64,000 bases of DNA from Streptomyces sp. col6 (GTDB lineage Bacteria; Actinomycetota; Actinomycetes; Streptomycetales; Streptomycetaceae): the NCBI RefSeq assembly GCF_008042035.1, contig NZ_RDBL01000013.1, positions 1,358,135-1,422,134 on the forward strand. The letters are read 5' to 3'. Below, piece by piece: positions 55,501 through 63,528 of this stretch (position 1 is the first letter of the stretch; each line of letters opens with the position of its first letter). The translations under genes and the position numbers were made by a program. The notes under the pieces were generated by a model. It did no database searches, was not told the DNA's origin, and saw only the letters and a program-made list of their open reading frames with translations.

Positions 55501-56334
55501 TCAGTGCCCGGCCGCCGCGAAGAGGGTGTGCATGGCGTGGCTGAGCTCGACCACGTCGCGGACCGGCTCGGGGAACTCGAAGCGCGCGTCGAAGCAGCCG
55601 CCGTCCCGGTCGCAGAAGCGCACCCGCAGTCCGAACCGGTCCAGCGCCAGGGGCACGACGGACGGCCGGTGCTCGGCGCAGGTGCACACCGCGCGCTCGC
55701 CGAGCAGTTCGCACAGCGTCGCCAGTTCCTCGCCGTGCCCCGCGTACAGATGCTGGAGCAGGTCCGTCTCGTGGGCGGCCAGCGGGTCGGGGGCCGCGTC
55801 GCGGAAGGCCTCCGCGTCGACGCACTCCACCCCCCACAGGTCGTCGATGTGGGCCTCCCCGGTCTCCAGCCGCAGCAGCATCCTGCCGGGGCCCGCCATA
55901 CCGGGCACGGAGGTCAGCCAGCCGCTGACCCGTCCGCGGCCGCGGATACGGTGGGGTACGGAGACGGGGGCGACGTCCGTGATCTCCAGCACGGCCGGCA
56001 GCTCGTCGTCCTGGGCGTGTGTCGCGGCCCGTACGGCCGGGGAGTCCGCGGGGAACTCCAGGAACACGTCCCCGTCCGGACCCACGCCGCGGGACAGCGG
56101 TGTGAGCTGGTCCCAGCCCGCTGTTTCCAGCCCGGGAACGAGCAGTACCGCGGAGCAGGTACTCTGTACGAGAGTTCGTGTGCGCTCGGCTGCTGACGGC
56201 ATCCGTGTGATTTCAAGCCCGCTGGGACGCGGCTGACCACGATCTGATCGGTCCTCCGTCATCTCGACGCCATCAGGTGCGTCGATGCTGTCTGTGCTGT
56301 CCGTGACGTGTGTGGTGTTCCCAGGGCGAGACAT
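55501..56334 (-). CDS. DUF2470-domain protein under iron-box control
   Basis: A 277-residue protein. The N-terminal region (about 45-165) resembles the FMN-binding split barrel of heme-iron proteins (TLVQSTCSAVLLVPGLETAG, GDVFLEFPADSPAVRAATHAQ). The C-terminal 80 residues are DUF2470 (DLLQHLYAGHGEELATLCEL, then DRFGLRVRFCDRDG). DUF2470 is found with HugZ-like heme-degrading proteins, so a heme or iron role is inferred. AAGGAG precedes ATG 56334, and an iron box starts 15 bases upstream. Convergent with rarA. Confidence 0.82.
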   Translation of the reverse strand: MSRPGNTTHVTDSTDSIDAPDGVEMTEDRSDRGQPRPSGLEITRMPSAAERTRTLVQSTCSAVLLVPGLETAGWDQLTPLSRGVGPDGDVFLEFPADSPAVRAATHAQDDELPAVLEITDVAPVSVPHRIRGRGRVSGWLTSVPGMAGPGRMLLRLETGEAHIDDLWGVECVDAEAFRDAAPDPLAAHETDLLQHLYAGHGEELATLCELLGERAVCTCAEHRPSVVPLALDRFGLRVRFCDRDGGCFDARFEFPEPVRDVVELSHAMHTLFAAAGH

Positions 56335-56348
56335 GCGATCTCCTTGAG

Positions 56349-56367
56349 TAAGGTGAGCCTAACCTAA
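56349..56367. promoter_or_regulatory. DtxR/DmdR-type iron box
   Basis: The 19-base TAAGGTGAGCCTAACCTAA matches the DtxR consensus TTAGGTTAGGCTAACCTAA at 16 of 19 positions and is nearly symmetric. It lies between the divergent DUF2470 gene and rpsD. It overlaps -10-like hexamers (TAGGTT, TAGGCT) on the DUF2470 strand, so iron-loaded DmdR would repress that gene. Confidence 0.8.
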
Positions 56368-56390
56368 CCTACAACGGAGGTCTGGAGAAC

Positions 56391-57005
56391 GTGCCTAATC
56401 AGTCGCGTCCCAAGGTCAAGAAGAGCCGCGCGCTCGGCATCGCGCTGACGCCGAAGGCCGTCAAGTACTTCGAGGCCCGCCCCTACCCGCCGGGCGAGCA
56501 CGGCCGCGGCCGCAAGCAGAACTCGGACTACAAGGTCCGTCTGCTGGAGAAGCAGCGTCTGCGTGCGCAGTACGACATCAGCGAGCGCCAGATGGCGCGT
56601 GCCTACGACCGCGCCAAGAAGGCCGAGGGCAAGACGGGCGAGGCGCTCGTCGTCGAGCTCGAGCGGCGTCTCGACGCGCTGGTCCTGCGTTCGGGCATCG
56701 CCCGGACCATCTACCAGGCCCGCCAGATGGTCGTCCACGGCCACATCGAGGTCAACGGCGGCAAGGTCGACAAGCCGTCGTTCCGCGTCCGCCCGGACGA
56801 CGTCGTCCAGGTCCGCGAGCGCAGCCGCTCCAAGGTCCCCTTCCAGGTGGCCCGCGAGGGTGGTTACGACACCGACGGTGAGACCCCGCGCTACCTGCAG
56901 GTGAACCTGAAGGCCCTGGCCTTCCGCCTTGACCGGGACCCGAACCGCAAGGAAATCCCCGTGATCTGCGACGAGCAGCTCGTCGTCGAGTACTACGCCC
57001 GCTGA
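56391..57005 (+). CDS. rpsD: 30S ribosomal protein S4
   Basis: A 204-residue S4 with the S4 RNA-binding domain (RLDALVLRSGIARTIYQARQMVVHGH). The N-terminus (NQSRPKVKKSRALGIALTPKA) lacks the four zinc cysteines, so it is the zinc-free form. It is encoded alone, away from the main ribosomal operons. GTG 56391 has GGAGG upstream. A possible promoter (TTGAGT 56344-56349, TAACCT 56365-56370, spacer 15) overlaps the iron box. Confidence 0.96.
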   Translation: MPNQSRPKVKKSRALGIALTPKAVKYFEARPYPPGEHGRGRKQNSDYKVRLLEKQRLRAQYDISERQMARAYDRAKKAEGKTGEALVVELERRLDALVLRSGIARTIYQARQMVVHGHIEVNGGKVDKPSFRVRPDDVVQVRERSRSKVPFQVAREGGYDTDGETPRYLQVNLKALAFRLDRDPNRKEIPVICDEQLVVEYYAR

Positions 57006-57033
57006 TCCAGGCGTAGCCGCTCTTCACCGGCGC

Positions 57034-59265
57034 TCAGGCCCGCCCCTTCCCGGTTCCCGGGGAGGCGGCGGGCTTTCGCGTTCTGCCGGGCGCGGGCACC
57101 GGGGCCCCGGCCGGCTCCCCGGCACCGGCCTCGCCCTGCCCGCGCCCGCCGGGCCTCGCCAGGAGCGCCCGCGCGACCGCCGCGTCCGTCCCCAGCTCCC
57201 CGCCCGCGCCCAGAGCGGCCGCGTACCGTGTCGCGCCCAGCTCCCGCAGGGCCAGCTCCTCGCAGCGGGCCCTCGGCGCCCCGTAGTGCGCCGAACCGAA
57301 CAGCGGAAGCCCCACCGACGGCCAGATCCGGTCGGCGGCCCCCTGGAGCAGTGCCGCCTCGGCCGCGTCGCCCTCGGTCACCGTGACGAGCGCCAGCAGT
57401 TCCAGGGAGAGCACGGTGCCGAGCAGGTCGTGGAAGGAGTGGCTGATGGACAGCGACTCCTCCAACAGCTCCCGGGCCCGCTCCGGGAATCCGCGCTGCA
57501 AGGTGGCGTAGGCCAGGACGTACAGCGCGTAGCTCAGGGCCCACCGCTCGCCGTGGTCCTCGCAGATGTCCCGGACCTCCTCGCAGATCGCGACCGCCCG
57601 CTCCGGGTCCCCCAGGAAGCCCGTGGACATGGCCAGTTCGACCTGGGCCATCAGTACGTTGCTGTTCAGCTCGCCCAGCTCCCGGTACCGGGCGAGCGCG
57701 TCGCCCAGCAGGTCGCGGGCGCGCTCCATGTCGTCGGTGACCAGGGCCAGGCAGCCGGTGCGGTGTACGGCGTACGCGGCCGCGGTGGCGTCGCCGGCCG
57801 CGTCCGCCTCCTCGCGGCACTCGGTGAGGGCGGAGATCGCGCCCACCGGGTCCCCCTGGAGGACCGCGACGTACCCGAGCACCCACAGGGCCTTCAGCCG
57901 CGAGGAGTCGTACGCGGTCTCCTCCTCCAGGACGTGGTCCAGCCAGTGCCGGCCCTCGGAGAGCCGTCCGCAGCCGACCCACAGGAACCACAGCGTGCCC
58001 GCGAGGTACTGGGCCAGGTGCGCCTCCTGCGGGGTCTCCAGCGAGCACTCCATGGCGCGGCGCAGATTCGGCAGCTCGCTCTCCACCCGGGCCGCCACCT
58101 CCGCCTGCCGGGGGCTGAACCAGTCCAGCTCGCACCAGGTCGCCAGGCCCAGGAACCAGTCGCGGTGCCGCCGGCGCAGGCGGTCGGTGTCCCCGGTGGC
58201 GGCCAGCCACTCGGCCCCGTACTCGCGCACGGTGTCGAGCATCCGGTAGCGGGTGCCCACGGGGGAGTCCTCGCGCAGCACCACGGACTGCGCGAGCAGC
58301 CCGGAGAGCACGTCGAGCACCGAGTCGGCGGGCAGATCCGGGCCGCTGCAGATGTACTCGACGGCCTCCAGGTCGAACTGCCCGGCGAAGACCGAGAGCC
58401 GGGCCCACAGCAGCCGCTGCGGCGGGGCGCACAGCTCATGGCTCCAGCCGATGGCCGTGCGCAGCGTCTGGTGCCGGTCCAGGGCGCCCCGGCTGCCGCC
58501 GGTCAGCAGCCGGAAGCGGTCGTCGAGCCGTTGCAGCACCTGCTCGGTCGACAGGACCCGCAGCCGTCCGGCCGCCAGTTCCAGGGCCAGCGGAATCCCG
58601 TCCAGCCGGCGGCACAGCTCCAGGGCCGGGCCCCGGCTGCGCTCGGTCAGCCGGAAGTCGGGGCGCACCCCGGCGGCCCGCTCGGCGAACAGCCGGAGCG
58701 CGTCCTCGTCCGTCATGGTGGCGAGCGGATGCACCGCCTCGCCCTCCAGCTCCAGCGGCAGCCGGCCCGCCGCGAGCACCCGCAGCCCGGGGGCGCGGCG
58801 CAGCAGCTCCCGTACCAGCGCGGCGCAGTCGTCCACCAGGTGTTCGAAGCCGTCGAGGACCAGCAGCAGATCGCGGCCGGCACAGTGCTCGACGAGGGCG
58901 GCGCGGGGCGGCCTGGCGGTGTGATCGGTGAGGCCCAGCGCCGCGGCCACGGCGTGTTCCAGTAGCCCGGCGTCGTGGACGGTGGACAGCTCCACCAGCC
59001 ACACCCCGTCGCAGTACCGTTTCTCCAAAAGCGCTGCCGCTCTGGTGACCAGCCGGCTCTTGCCGACGCCGCCCACCCCGGTGACCGTGACGAGCCTGGA
59101 GTCCTCCAGCGACCTTGCCAGGGCGCCGAGTTCGCTCTCGCGGCCCACGAAGTCGTTCAGCTCGGCAGGGAGGTTGCCCGGGTGGGGGAGCGCGCCGGTG
59201 TCGCGGTCGGCGGCCGGGGCACCGGAGTCGTCGGCGGGCGGAGAGGGGCGCTGAGGGCGTCGCAT
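57034..59265 (-). CDS. STAND-type ATPase with TPR-like C-terminus (AfsR/LuxR-like, no DNA-binding domain)
   Basis: A 743-residue protein. The NB-ARC/STAND ATPase has VTGVGGVGKSRLVTRAA (Lys69), Walker B LLLVLDGFEHLVDDC and the PLALELAAGRL motif. From about residue 400 it continues as helical repeats typical of TPRs (ALWVLGYVAVLQGDPVGAIS, ALYVLAYATLQRGFPERARELLEESL). Neither an N-terminal BTAD/OmpR domain nor a C-terminal LuxR HTH is present. ATG 59265 lies 9 bases after a -10, so the mRNA is probably leaderless. The last 60 residues are Gly/Pro/Ala-rich. Role unknown; a signalling scaffold is inferred. Confidence 0.85.
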   Translation of the reverse strand: MRRPQRPSPPADDSGAPAADRDTGALPHPGNLPAELNDFVGRESELGALARSLEDSRLVTVTGVGGVGKSRLVTRAAALLEKRYCDGVWLVELSTVHDAGLLEHAVAAALGLTDHTARPPRAALVEHCAGRDLLLVLDGFEHLVDDCAALVRELLRRAPGLRVLAAGRLPLELEGEAVHPLATMTDEDALRLFAERAAGVRPDFRLTERSRGPALELCRRLDGIPLALELAAGRLRVLSTEQVLQRLDDRFRLLTGGSRGALDRHQTLRTAIGWSHELCAPPQRLLWARLSVFAGQFDLEAVEYICSGPDLPADSVLDVLSGLLAQSVVLREDSPVGTRYRMLDTVREYGAEWLAATGDTDRLRRRHRDWFLGLATWCELDWFSPRQAEVAARVESELPNLRRAMECSLETPQEAHLAQYLAGTLWFLWVGCGRLSEGRHWLDHVLEEETAYDSSRLKALWVLGYVAVLQGDPVGAISALTECREEADAAGDATAAAYAVHRTGCLALVTDDMERARDLLGDALARYRELGELNSNVLMAQVELAMSTGFLGDPERAVAICEEVRDICEDHGERWALSYALYVLAYATLQRGFPERARELLEESLSISHSFHDLLGTVLSLELLALVTVTEGDAAEAALLQGAADRIWPSVGLPLFGSAHYGAPRARCEELALRELGATRYAAALGAGGELGTDAAVARALLARPGGRGQGEAGAGEPAGAPVPAPGRTRKPAASPGTGKGRA

Positions 59266-59274
59266 GAAACACGC

Positions 59275-59304
59275 AGAGTACTGGCTTGAAAGCTCTCCGT
59301 ACAA
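59275..59304 (-). promoter_or_regulatory. Promoter of the STAND gene
   Basis: On the minus strand, TTGTAC (59304-59299), an 18-base spacer and TACTCT (59280-59275). The start codon ATG 59265 lies 9 bases downstream, the expected place for +1. Confidence 0.65.
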
Positions 59305-59465
59305 TCTCGTCGCCCGAACTCCCGTGGTCCGGCCGGTCGTGGGGTGCGGGGCGTGAGCCCCGGCGCGATAGGCTCGGGGGAAGGCGACCGGCCGCCACGA
59401 CGGCCCTCGCCGCAGAGCAGGAGAACAAGACAGAGACAACGACAAGCCAGAGAGCGCGGTGCACT

Positions 59466-59921
59466 GTGTCCGGTGGTGAGGTGGCCGGGATTCTGGTGGC
59501 CGTCTTCTGGGCGATCCTGGTTTCGTTCCTCGCCGTCGTGCTGGTGAGGCTCGCCCAGACGCTCAGGGCGACCACCAAGCTTGTGGCGGACGTGACCGAA
59601 CAGGCCGTCCCCCTGCTCGCGGACGCCTCCGCGACCGTACGCTCCGCGCAGACCCAGCTCGACAAGGTCGACGCCATCGCCACGGACGTGCAGGAAGTCA
59701 CCTCCAACGCCTCGGCGCTCTCCACCACGGTCGCCTCCACCTTCGGCGGCCCGCTGGTCAAGGTCGCGGCGTTCGGATACGGCGTCCGGCAGGCCATCGG
59801 CCGCAAGTCCGCCCCCGAACCGGAGGCGCGGTCCCGGCGTGCGGTCATCGTCGGCCGGACCGTGCCGTCGGCGCGCGGCAGGAAGCGCAACGGCCGAAAT
59901 TCCCGCGGATCTAAGGACTGA
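59466..59921 (+). CDS. DUF948-domain membrane protein
   Basis: A 151-residue protein: an N-terminal helix (VAGILVAVFWAILVSFLAVVL), then a long amphipathic helix of the methyl-accepting-like DUF948 type (LRATTKLVADVTEQAVPLLA, VRSAQTQLDKVDAIATDVQEV), then a basic tail. GTG 59466 has only GAGAG upstream. It precedes the small DUF6167-type gene and alaS on the same strand; the trio is a conserved Streptomyces order. Confidence 0.85.
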   Translation: MSGGEVAGILVAVFWAILVSFLAVVLVRLAQTLRATTKLVADVTEQAVPLLADASATVRSAQTQLDKVDAIATDVQEVTSNASALSTTVASTFGGPLVKVAAFGYGVRQAIGRKSAPEPEARSRRAVIVGRTVPSARGRKRNGRNSRGSKD

Positions 59922-59928
59922 CGCAGCG

Positions 59929-60282
59929 ATGTTCCGCCGTACGTTCTGGTTCACCGCCGGCGCAGCCGCCGGGGTGTGGGCCACCACCAAGGTCAACCGG
60001 AAGATCAAGCAGCTGACCCCCGAGAGCCTCGCGGCGCAGGCCGCGAACAAGGCGATCGTGGCCGGTCACAAGCTCAAGGACTTCGCGCTGGACGTCCGTG
60101 AGGGCATGGTCAGGCGCGAGGCCGAACTCGGCGAGGCGCTGGGCCTGGAGGCCCCGGTCGCCCCCGAACTCCCCGCGCGGCGCCACCTCGCCGTCGAGGC
60201 GGCCGAGCCGGAGACGCACCCGGCGCCCGCCACGTACCGCAAGCTCCCCTACCACTCGTACAACCGGAATGAGGACCACTGA
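59929..60282 (+). CDS. DUF6167-like small protein
   Basis: A 117-residue protein starting MFRRTFWFTAGAAAGVWATT, a short membrane-inserting helix, then a charged amphipathic helix (KVNRKIKQLTPESLAAQAANK) and a Pro-rich tail. It lies 7 bases after the DUF948 gene and overlaps alaS by one base (TGATG), so it is coupled to it. Function unknown. Confidence 0.8.
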   Translation: MFRRTFWFTAGAAAGVWATTKVNRKIKQLTPESLAAQAANKAIVAGHKLKDFALDVREGMVRREAELGEALGLEAPVAPELPARRHLAVEAAEPETHPAPATYRKLPYHSYNRNEDH

Positions 60283-62951
60283 TGGAGTCGGCAGAAATTC
60301 GTCGCCGCTGGCTGAGCTTCTACGAGGAGCGCGGTCACACCGTTGTCCCTTCGGCGTCGCTCATCGCGGACGACCCGACTCTGCTGCTGGTCCCCGCCGG
60401 CATGGTGCCCTTCAAGCCCTACTTCCTCGGTGAGGTCAAGCCGCCCGCCCCGCGCGTCACCAGCGTGCAGAAGTGCGTGCGTACGCCGGACATCGAGGAG
60501 GTCGGCAAGACCACCCGGCACGGCACGTTCTTCCAGATGTGCGGCAACTTCTCATTCGGCGACTACTTCAAGGAAGGCGCCATCGAGTACGCCTGGGAGC
60601 TGCTCACCAGCTCCGTGGCGGGCGGCGGCTTCGGGCTCGACCCCGAGCGCCTGTGGATCACCGTCTACCTGGACGACGACGAGGCCGAGGCGATCTGGCG
60701 CGACAGGATCGGCGTCCCGGCCGAGCGCATCCAGCGCCTGGGCAAGAAGGACAACTTCTGGTCCATGGGCGTCCCCGGCCCGTGCGGCCCGTGTTCCGAG
60801 ATCAACTACGACCGCGGCCCCGAGTTCGGCGTCGAGGGCGGCCCGGCCGTCAACGACGAGCGGTACGTGGAGATCTGGAACCTGGTCTTCATGCAGTACG
60901 AGCGCGGCGCCGGCGACGGCAAGGACGACTTCCCGATCCTCGGCGACCTGCCGTCCAAGAACATCGACACCGGCCTCGGCCTCGAACGCCTCGCGATGAT
61001 CCTGCAGGGCGTGCAGAACATGTACGAGACCGACACGCTGCGCGTCGTCATGGACCGGGCCACCGAGCTGACCGGTGTGCGCTACGGCGCGGCCGACGCC
61101 ACCGACGTCTCGCTGCGCGTGGTCGCCGACCACATCCGCACCTCCGTCATGCTGATCGGCGACGGCGTCACCCCCGGCAACGAGGGCCGCGGCTACGTGC
61201 TCCGCCGCATCATGCGCCGCGCCATCCGCAACATGCGCCTGATGGGCGCCACCGGTTCCGTCGTCAACGAGCTGGTCGACGTCGTGATCAACACGATGGG
61301 GCAGCAGTACCCGGAGCTGATCACCGACCGCAAGCGCATCGAGACCGTCGCGCTCGCCGAGGAAGCCGCCTTCCTCAAGGCACTCAAGGGCGGCACCAAC
61401 ATCCTGGAGACCGCGGTCACCGAGACCAAGGCCTCCGGTGGCACGGTCCTCGCCGGCGACAAGGCGTTCCTGCTCCACGACACCTGGGGCTTCCCGATCG
61501 ACCTCACCCTGGAGATGGCCGCCGAGCAGGGGCTGTCCGTGGACGAGGACGGGTTCCGCCGCCTCATGCAGGAGCAGCGCGCCAAGGCCAAGGCCGACGC
61601 CAAGGCCAAGAAGACCGGCCACGCCGACCTGTCCGCGTACCGCGAGGTCGCCGACAACTCCGGCGTCACCGAGTTCACCGGCTACACCATGACCGAGGGC
61701 GAGTCGACGATCGTCGGCCTCCTCGTCGACGGCGTCCCCTCGCCCGCCGCCACCGAGGGCGACGAGGTCGAGGTCGTCCTCGACCGCACCCCGTTCTACG
61801 CCGAGGGCGGCGGCCAGCTCGCCGACCAGGGCCGCATCCGGCTCGACAGCGGCGCCGTCATCGTCGTGCGCGACGTCCAGCAGCCGGTCCCGGGCGTCTC
61901 CGTGCACAAGGGCTCCGTCCAGGTCGGCGAGGTCACGGTCGGCGCGTCCGCGTACGCGGCCATCGACTCCGCCCGCCGCCGCGCCATCGCCCGCGCCCAC
62001 AGCGCCACGCACCTCACCCACCAGGCGCTGCGTGACGCGCTCGGCCCGACGGCCGCCCAGGCCGGTTCGGAGAACTCGCCGGGCCGCTTCCGCTTCGACT
62101 TCGGCTCGCCCGCCGCCGTTCCCGGCACGGTCCTGACCGACGTCGAGCAGAAGATCAACGAGGTCCTGGCCCGCGAGCTCGACGTGCAGGCCGAGGTCAT
62201 GTCGATCGACGACGCGAAGAAGCAGGGCGCGATCGCCGAGTTCGGCGAGAAGTACGGCGAGCGGGTCCGTGTCGTCACCATCGGCGACTTCTCCAAGGAG
62301 CTGTGCGGCGGCACCCACGTGCACAACACCGCCCAGCTCGGCCTGGTCAAGCTGCTCGGTGAGTCCTCCATCGGTTCGGGCGTGCGCCGCATCGAGGCCC
62401 TGGTCGGCGTCGACGCGTACAACTTCCTGGCCAAGGAGCACACGGTCGTCGCCCAGCTCCAGGAGCTTGTCAAGGGCCGCTCCGAGGAGCTGCCGGAGAA
62501 GATCGCGGGCATGCTCGGCAAGCTGAAGGACGCCGAGAAGGAGATCGAGAAGTTCCGCGCGGAGAAGGTCCTCGCGGCTGCCGCCGGTCTCGTCGACTCC
62601 GCGAAGGACGTCCGGGGCGTCGCCCTGGTCACCGGCCAGGTCCCGGACGGCACCTCCGCCGACGACCTGCGCAAGCTCGTGCTCGACGTGCGCGGCCGCA
62701 TCCAGGGCGGCCGCCCGGCCGTGGTGGCGCTGTTCACGACGGCCAACGGGCGCCCGCTGACCGTCATCGCGACCAACGAGGCGGCCCGTGAGCGCGGCCT
62801 CAAGGCCGGCGACCTCGTCCGTACCGCTGCCAAGACCCTCGGCGGCGGGGGAGGCGGCAAGCCGGACGTCGCCCAGGGCGGCGGCCAGAACCCCGAGGCG
62901 ATCGGTGACGCCGTCGCCGCCGTCGAACGCCTCGTCACCGAGACGGCGTGA
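60282..62951 (+). CDS. alaS: Alanyl-tRNA synthetase
   Basis: An 889-residue class II synthetase. Motif 1-3 core lies in residues 1-250 (FFQMCGNFSFGDYFKEGAI); the editing domain has SATHLTHQALRDALG and CGGTHVHNT; a C-Ala oligomerisation domain ends with VVALFTTANGRPL and GGGGGGKPDVAQGGG. Full length. It overlaps ruvX by GTGA. No T-box in the short leader. Confidence 0.97.
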   Translation: MESAEIRRRWLSFYEERGHTVVPSASLIADDPTLLLVPAGMVPFKPYFLGEVKPPAPRVTSVQKCVRTPDIEEVGKTTRHGTFFQMCGNFSFGDYFKEGAIEYAWELLTSSVAGGGFGLDPERLWITVYLDDDEAEAIWRDRIGVPAERIQRLGKKDNFWSMGVPGPCGPCSEINYDRGPEFGVEGGPAVNDERYVEIWNLVFMQYERGAGDGKDDFPILGDLPSKNIDTGLGLERLAMILQGVQNMYETDTLRVVMDRATELTGVRYGAADATDVSLRVVADHIRTSVMLIGDGVTPGNEGRGYVLRRIMRRAIRNMRLMGATGSVVNELVDVVINTMGQQYPELITDRKRIETVALAEEAAFLKALKGGTNILETAVTETKASGGTVLAGDKAFLLHDTWGFPIDLTLEMAAEQGLSVDEDGFRRLMQEQRAKAKADAKAKKTGHADLSAYREVADNSGVTEFTGYTMTEGESTIVGLLVDGVPSPAATEGDEVEVVLDRTPFYAEGGGQLADQGRIRLDSGAVIVVRDVQQPVPGVSVHKGSVQVGEVTVGASAYAAIDSARRRAIARAHSATHLTHQALRDALGPTAAQAGSENSPGRFRFDFGSPAAVPGTVLTDVEQKINEVLARELDVQAEVMSIDDAKKQGAIAEFGEKYGERVRVVTIGDFSKELCGGTHVHNTAQLGLVKLLGESSIGSGVRRIEALVGVDAYNFLAKEHTVVAQLQELVKGRSEELPEKIAGMLGKLKDAEKEIEKFRAEKVLAAAAGLVDSAKDVRGVALVTGQVPDGTSADDLRKLVLDVRGRIQGGRPAVVALFTTANGRPLTVIATNEAARERGLKAGDLVRTAAKTLGGGGGGKPDVAQGGGQNPEAIGDAVAAVERLVTETA

Positions 62952-63433
62952 CCACGGACATGCCGCAGATGCGCCGCGGTCGCCGGCTGGCGATCGACGT
63001 CGGGGACGCCCGGATCGGGGTCGCCTCGTGCGACCCCGACGGGATCCTCGCGACGCCGGTGGAGACCGTGCCGGGACGCGACGTCCCGGCCGCCCACCGG
63101 CGGCTCGGCCAGATCGTCGCGGAGTACGAGCCGATCGAGGTCGTCGTCGGCCTGCCGCGCTCCCTGGGCGGCGGCGAAGGTCCGGCGGCCGCCAAGGTCC
63201 GCGCCTTCGCCGACGTGCTCGCCCGTGCGGTTGCACCCATTCCGGTGCGGTTGGTGGACGAGAGGATGACCACAGTGACGGCGACCCAGGGCCTGCGCGC
63301 CTCGGGCGTGAAGTCCAAAAAGGGCCGTTCCGTCATTGATCAAGCTGCCGCTGTGGTGATCCTTCAGAACGCTCTGGAGTCCGAGCGCGCATCGGGCCAT
63401 CCGCCGGGCGAAGGCGTCGAAGTGGTGGTCTGA
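62948..63433 (+). CDS. ruvX: Putative pre-16S rRNA nuclease / Holliday resolvase RuvX (YqgF)
   Basis: A 161-residue RNase H-fold protein: AIDVGDARIGVASCD with the first Asp, VVVGLPRSLGGGEGPAA, VRLVDERMTTVTAT with the Glu, and KGRSVIDQAAAVVIL with the last Asp. The family matures 16S rRNA in E. coli. GTG overlaps the alaS stop. mltG follows, as in most actinobacteria. Confidence 0.94.
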   Translation: MTTDMPQMRRGRRLAIDVGDARIGVASCDPDGILATPVETVPGRDVPAAHRRLGQIVAEYEPIEVVVGLPRSLGGGEGPAAAKVRAFADVLARAVAPIPVRLVDERMTTVTATQGLRASGVKSKKGRSVIDQAAAVVILQNALESERASGHPPGEGVEVVV

Positions 63434-63459
63434 TCGCAATACGGTAACGTTCCGCGCGA

Positions 63460-63486
63460 TGCGGCGGTGTTCGAACACACGCCGCA
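63460..63486. terminator. Hairpin with palindromic loop between ruvX and mltG
   Basis: TGCGGCG (63460-63466) and CGCCGCA (63480-63486) enclose the perfect palindrome GTGTTCGAACAC (63467-63478) plus one unpaired A. It may terminate the alaS-ruvX transcript or bind a regulator ahead of mltG. Confidence 0.5.
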
Positions 63487-63528
63487 CAGCAAAGAGGCGG
63501 AACATCGTCTCGCGGCTCAAGGGGATCG

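Noticed and set aside
63467..63478. LexA (SOS) box in GTGTTCGAACAC
   Set aside because: Actinobacterial LexA sites need GAAC-N4-GTTC; here the half-sites are inverted and adjacent.
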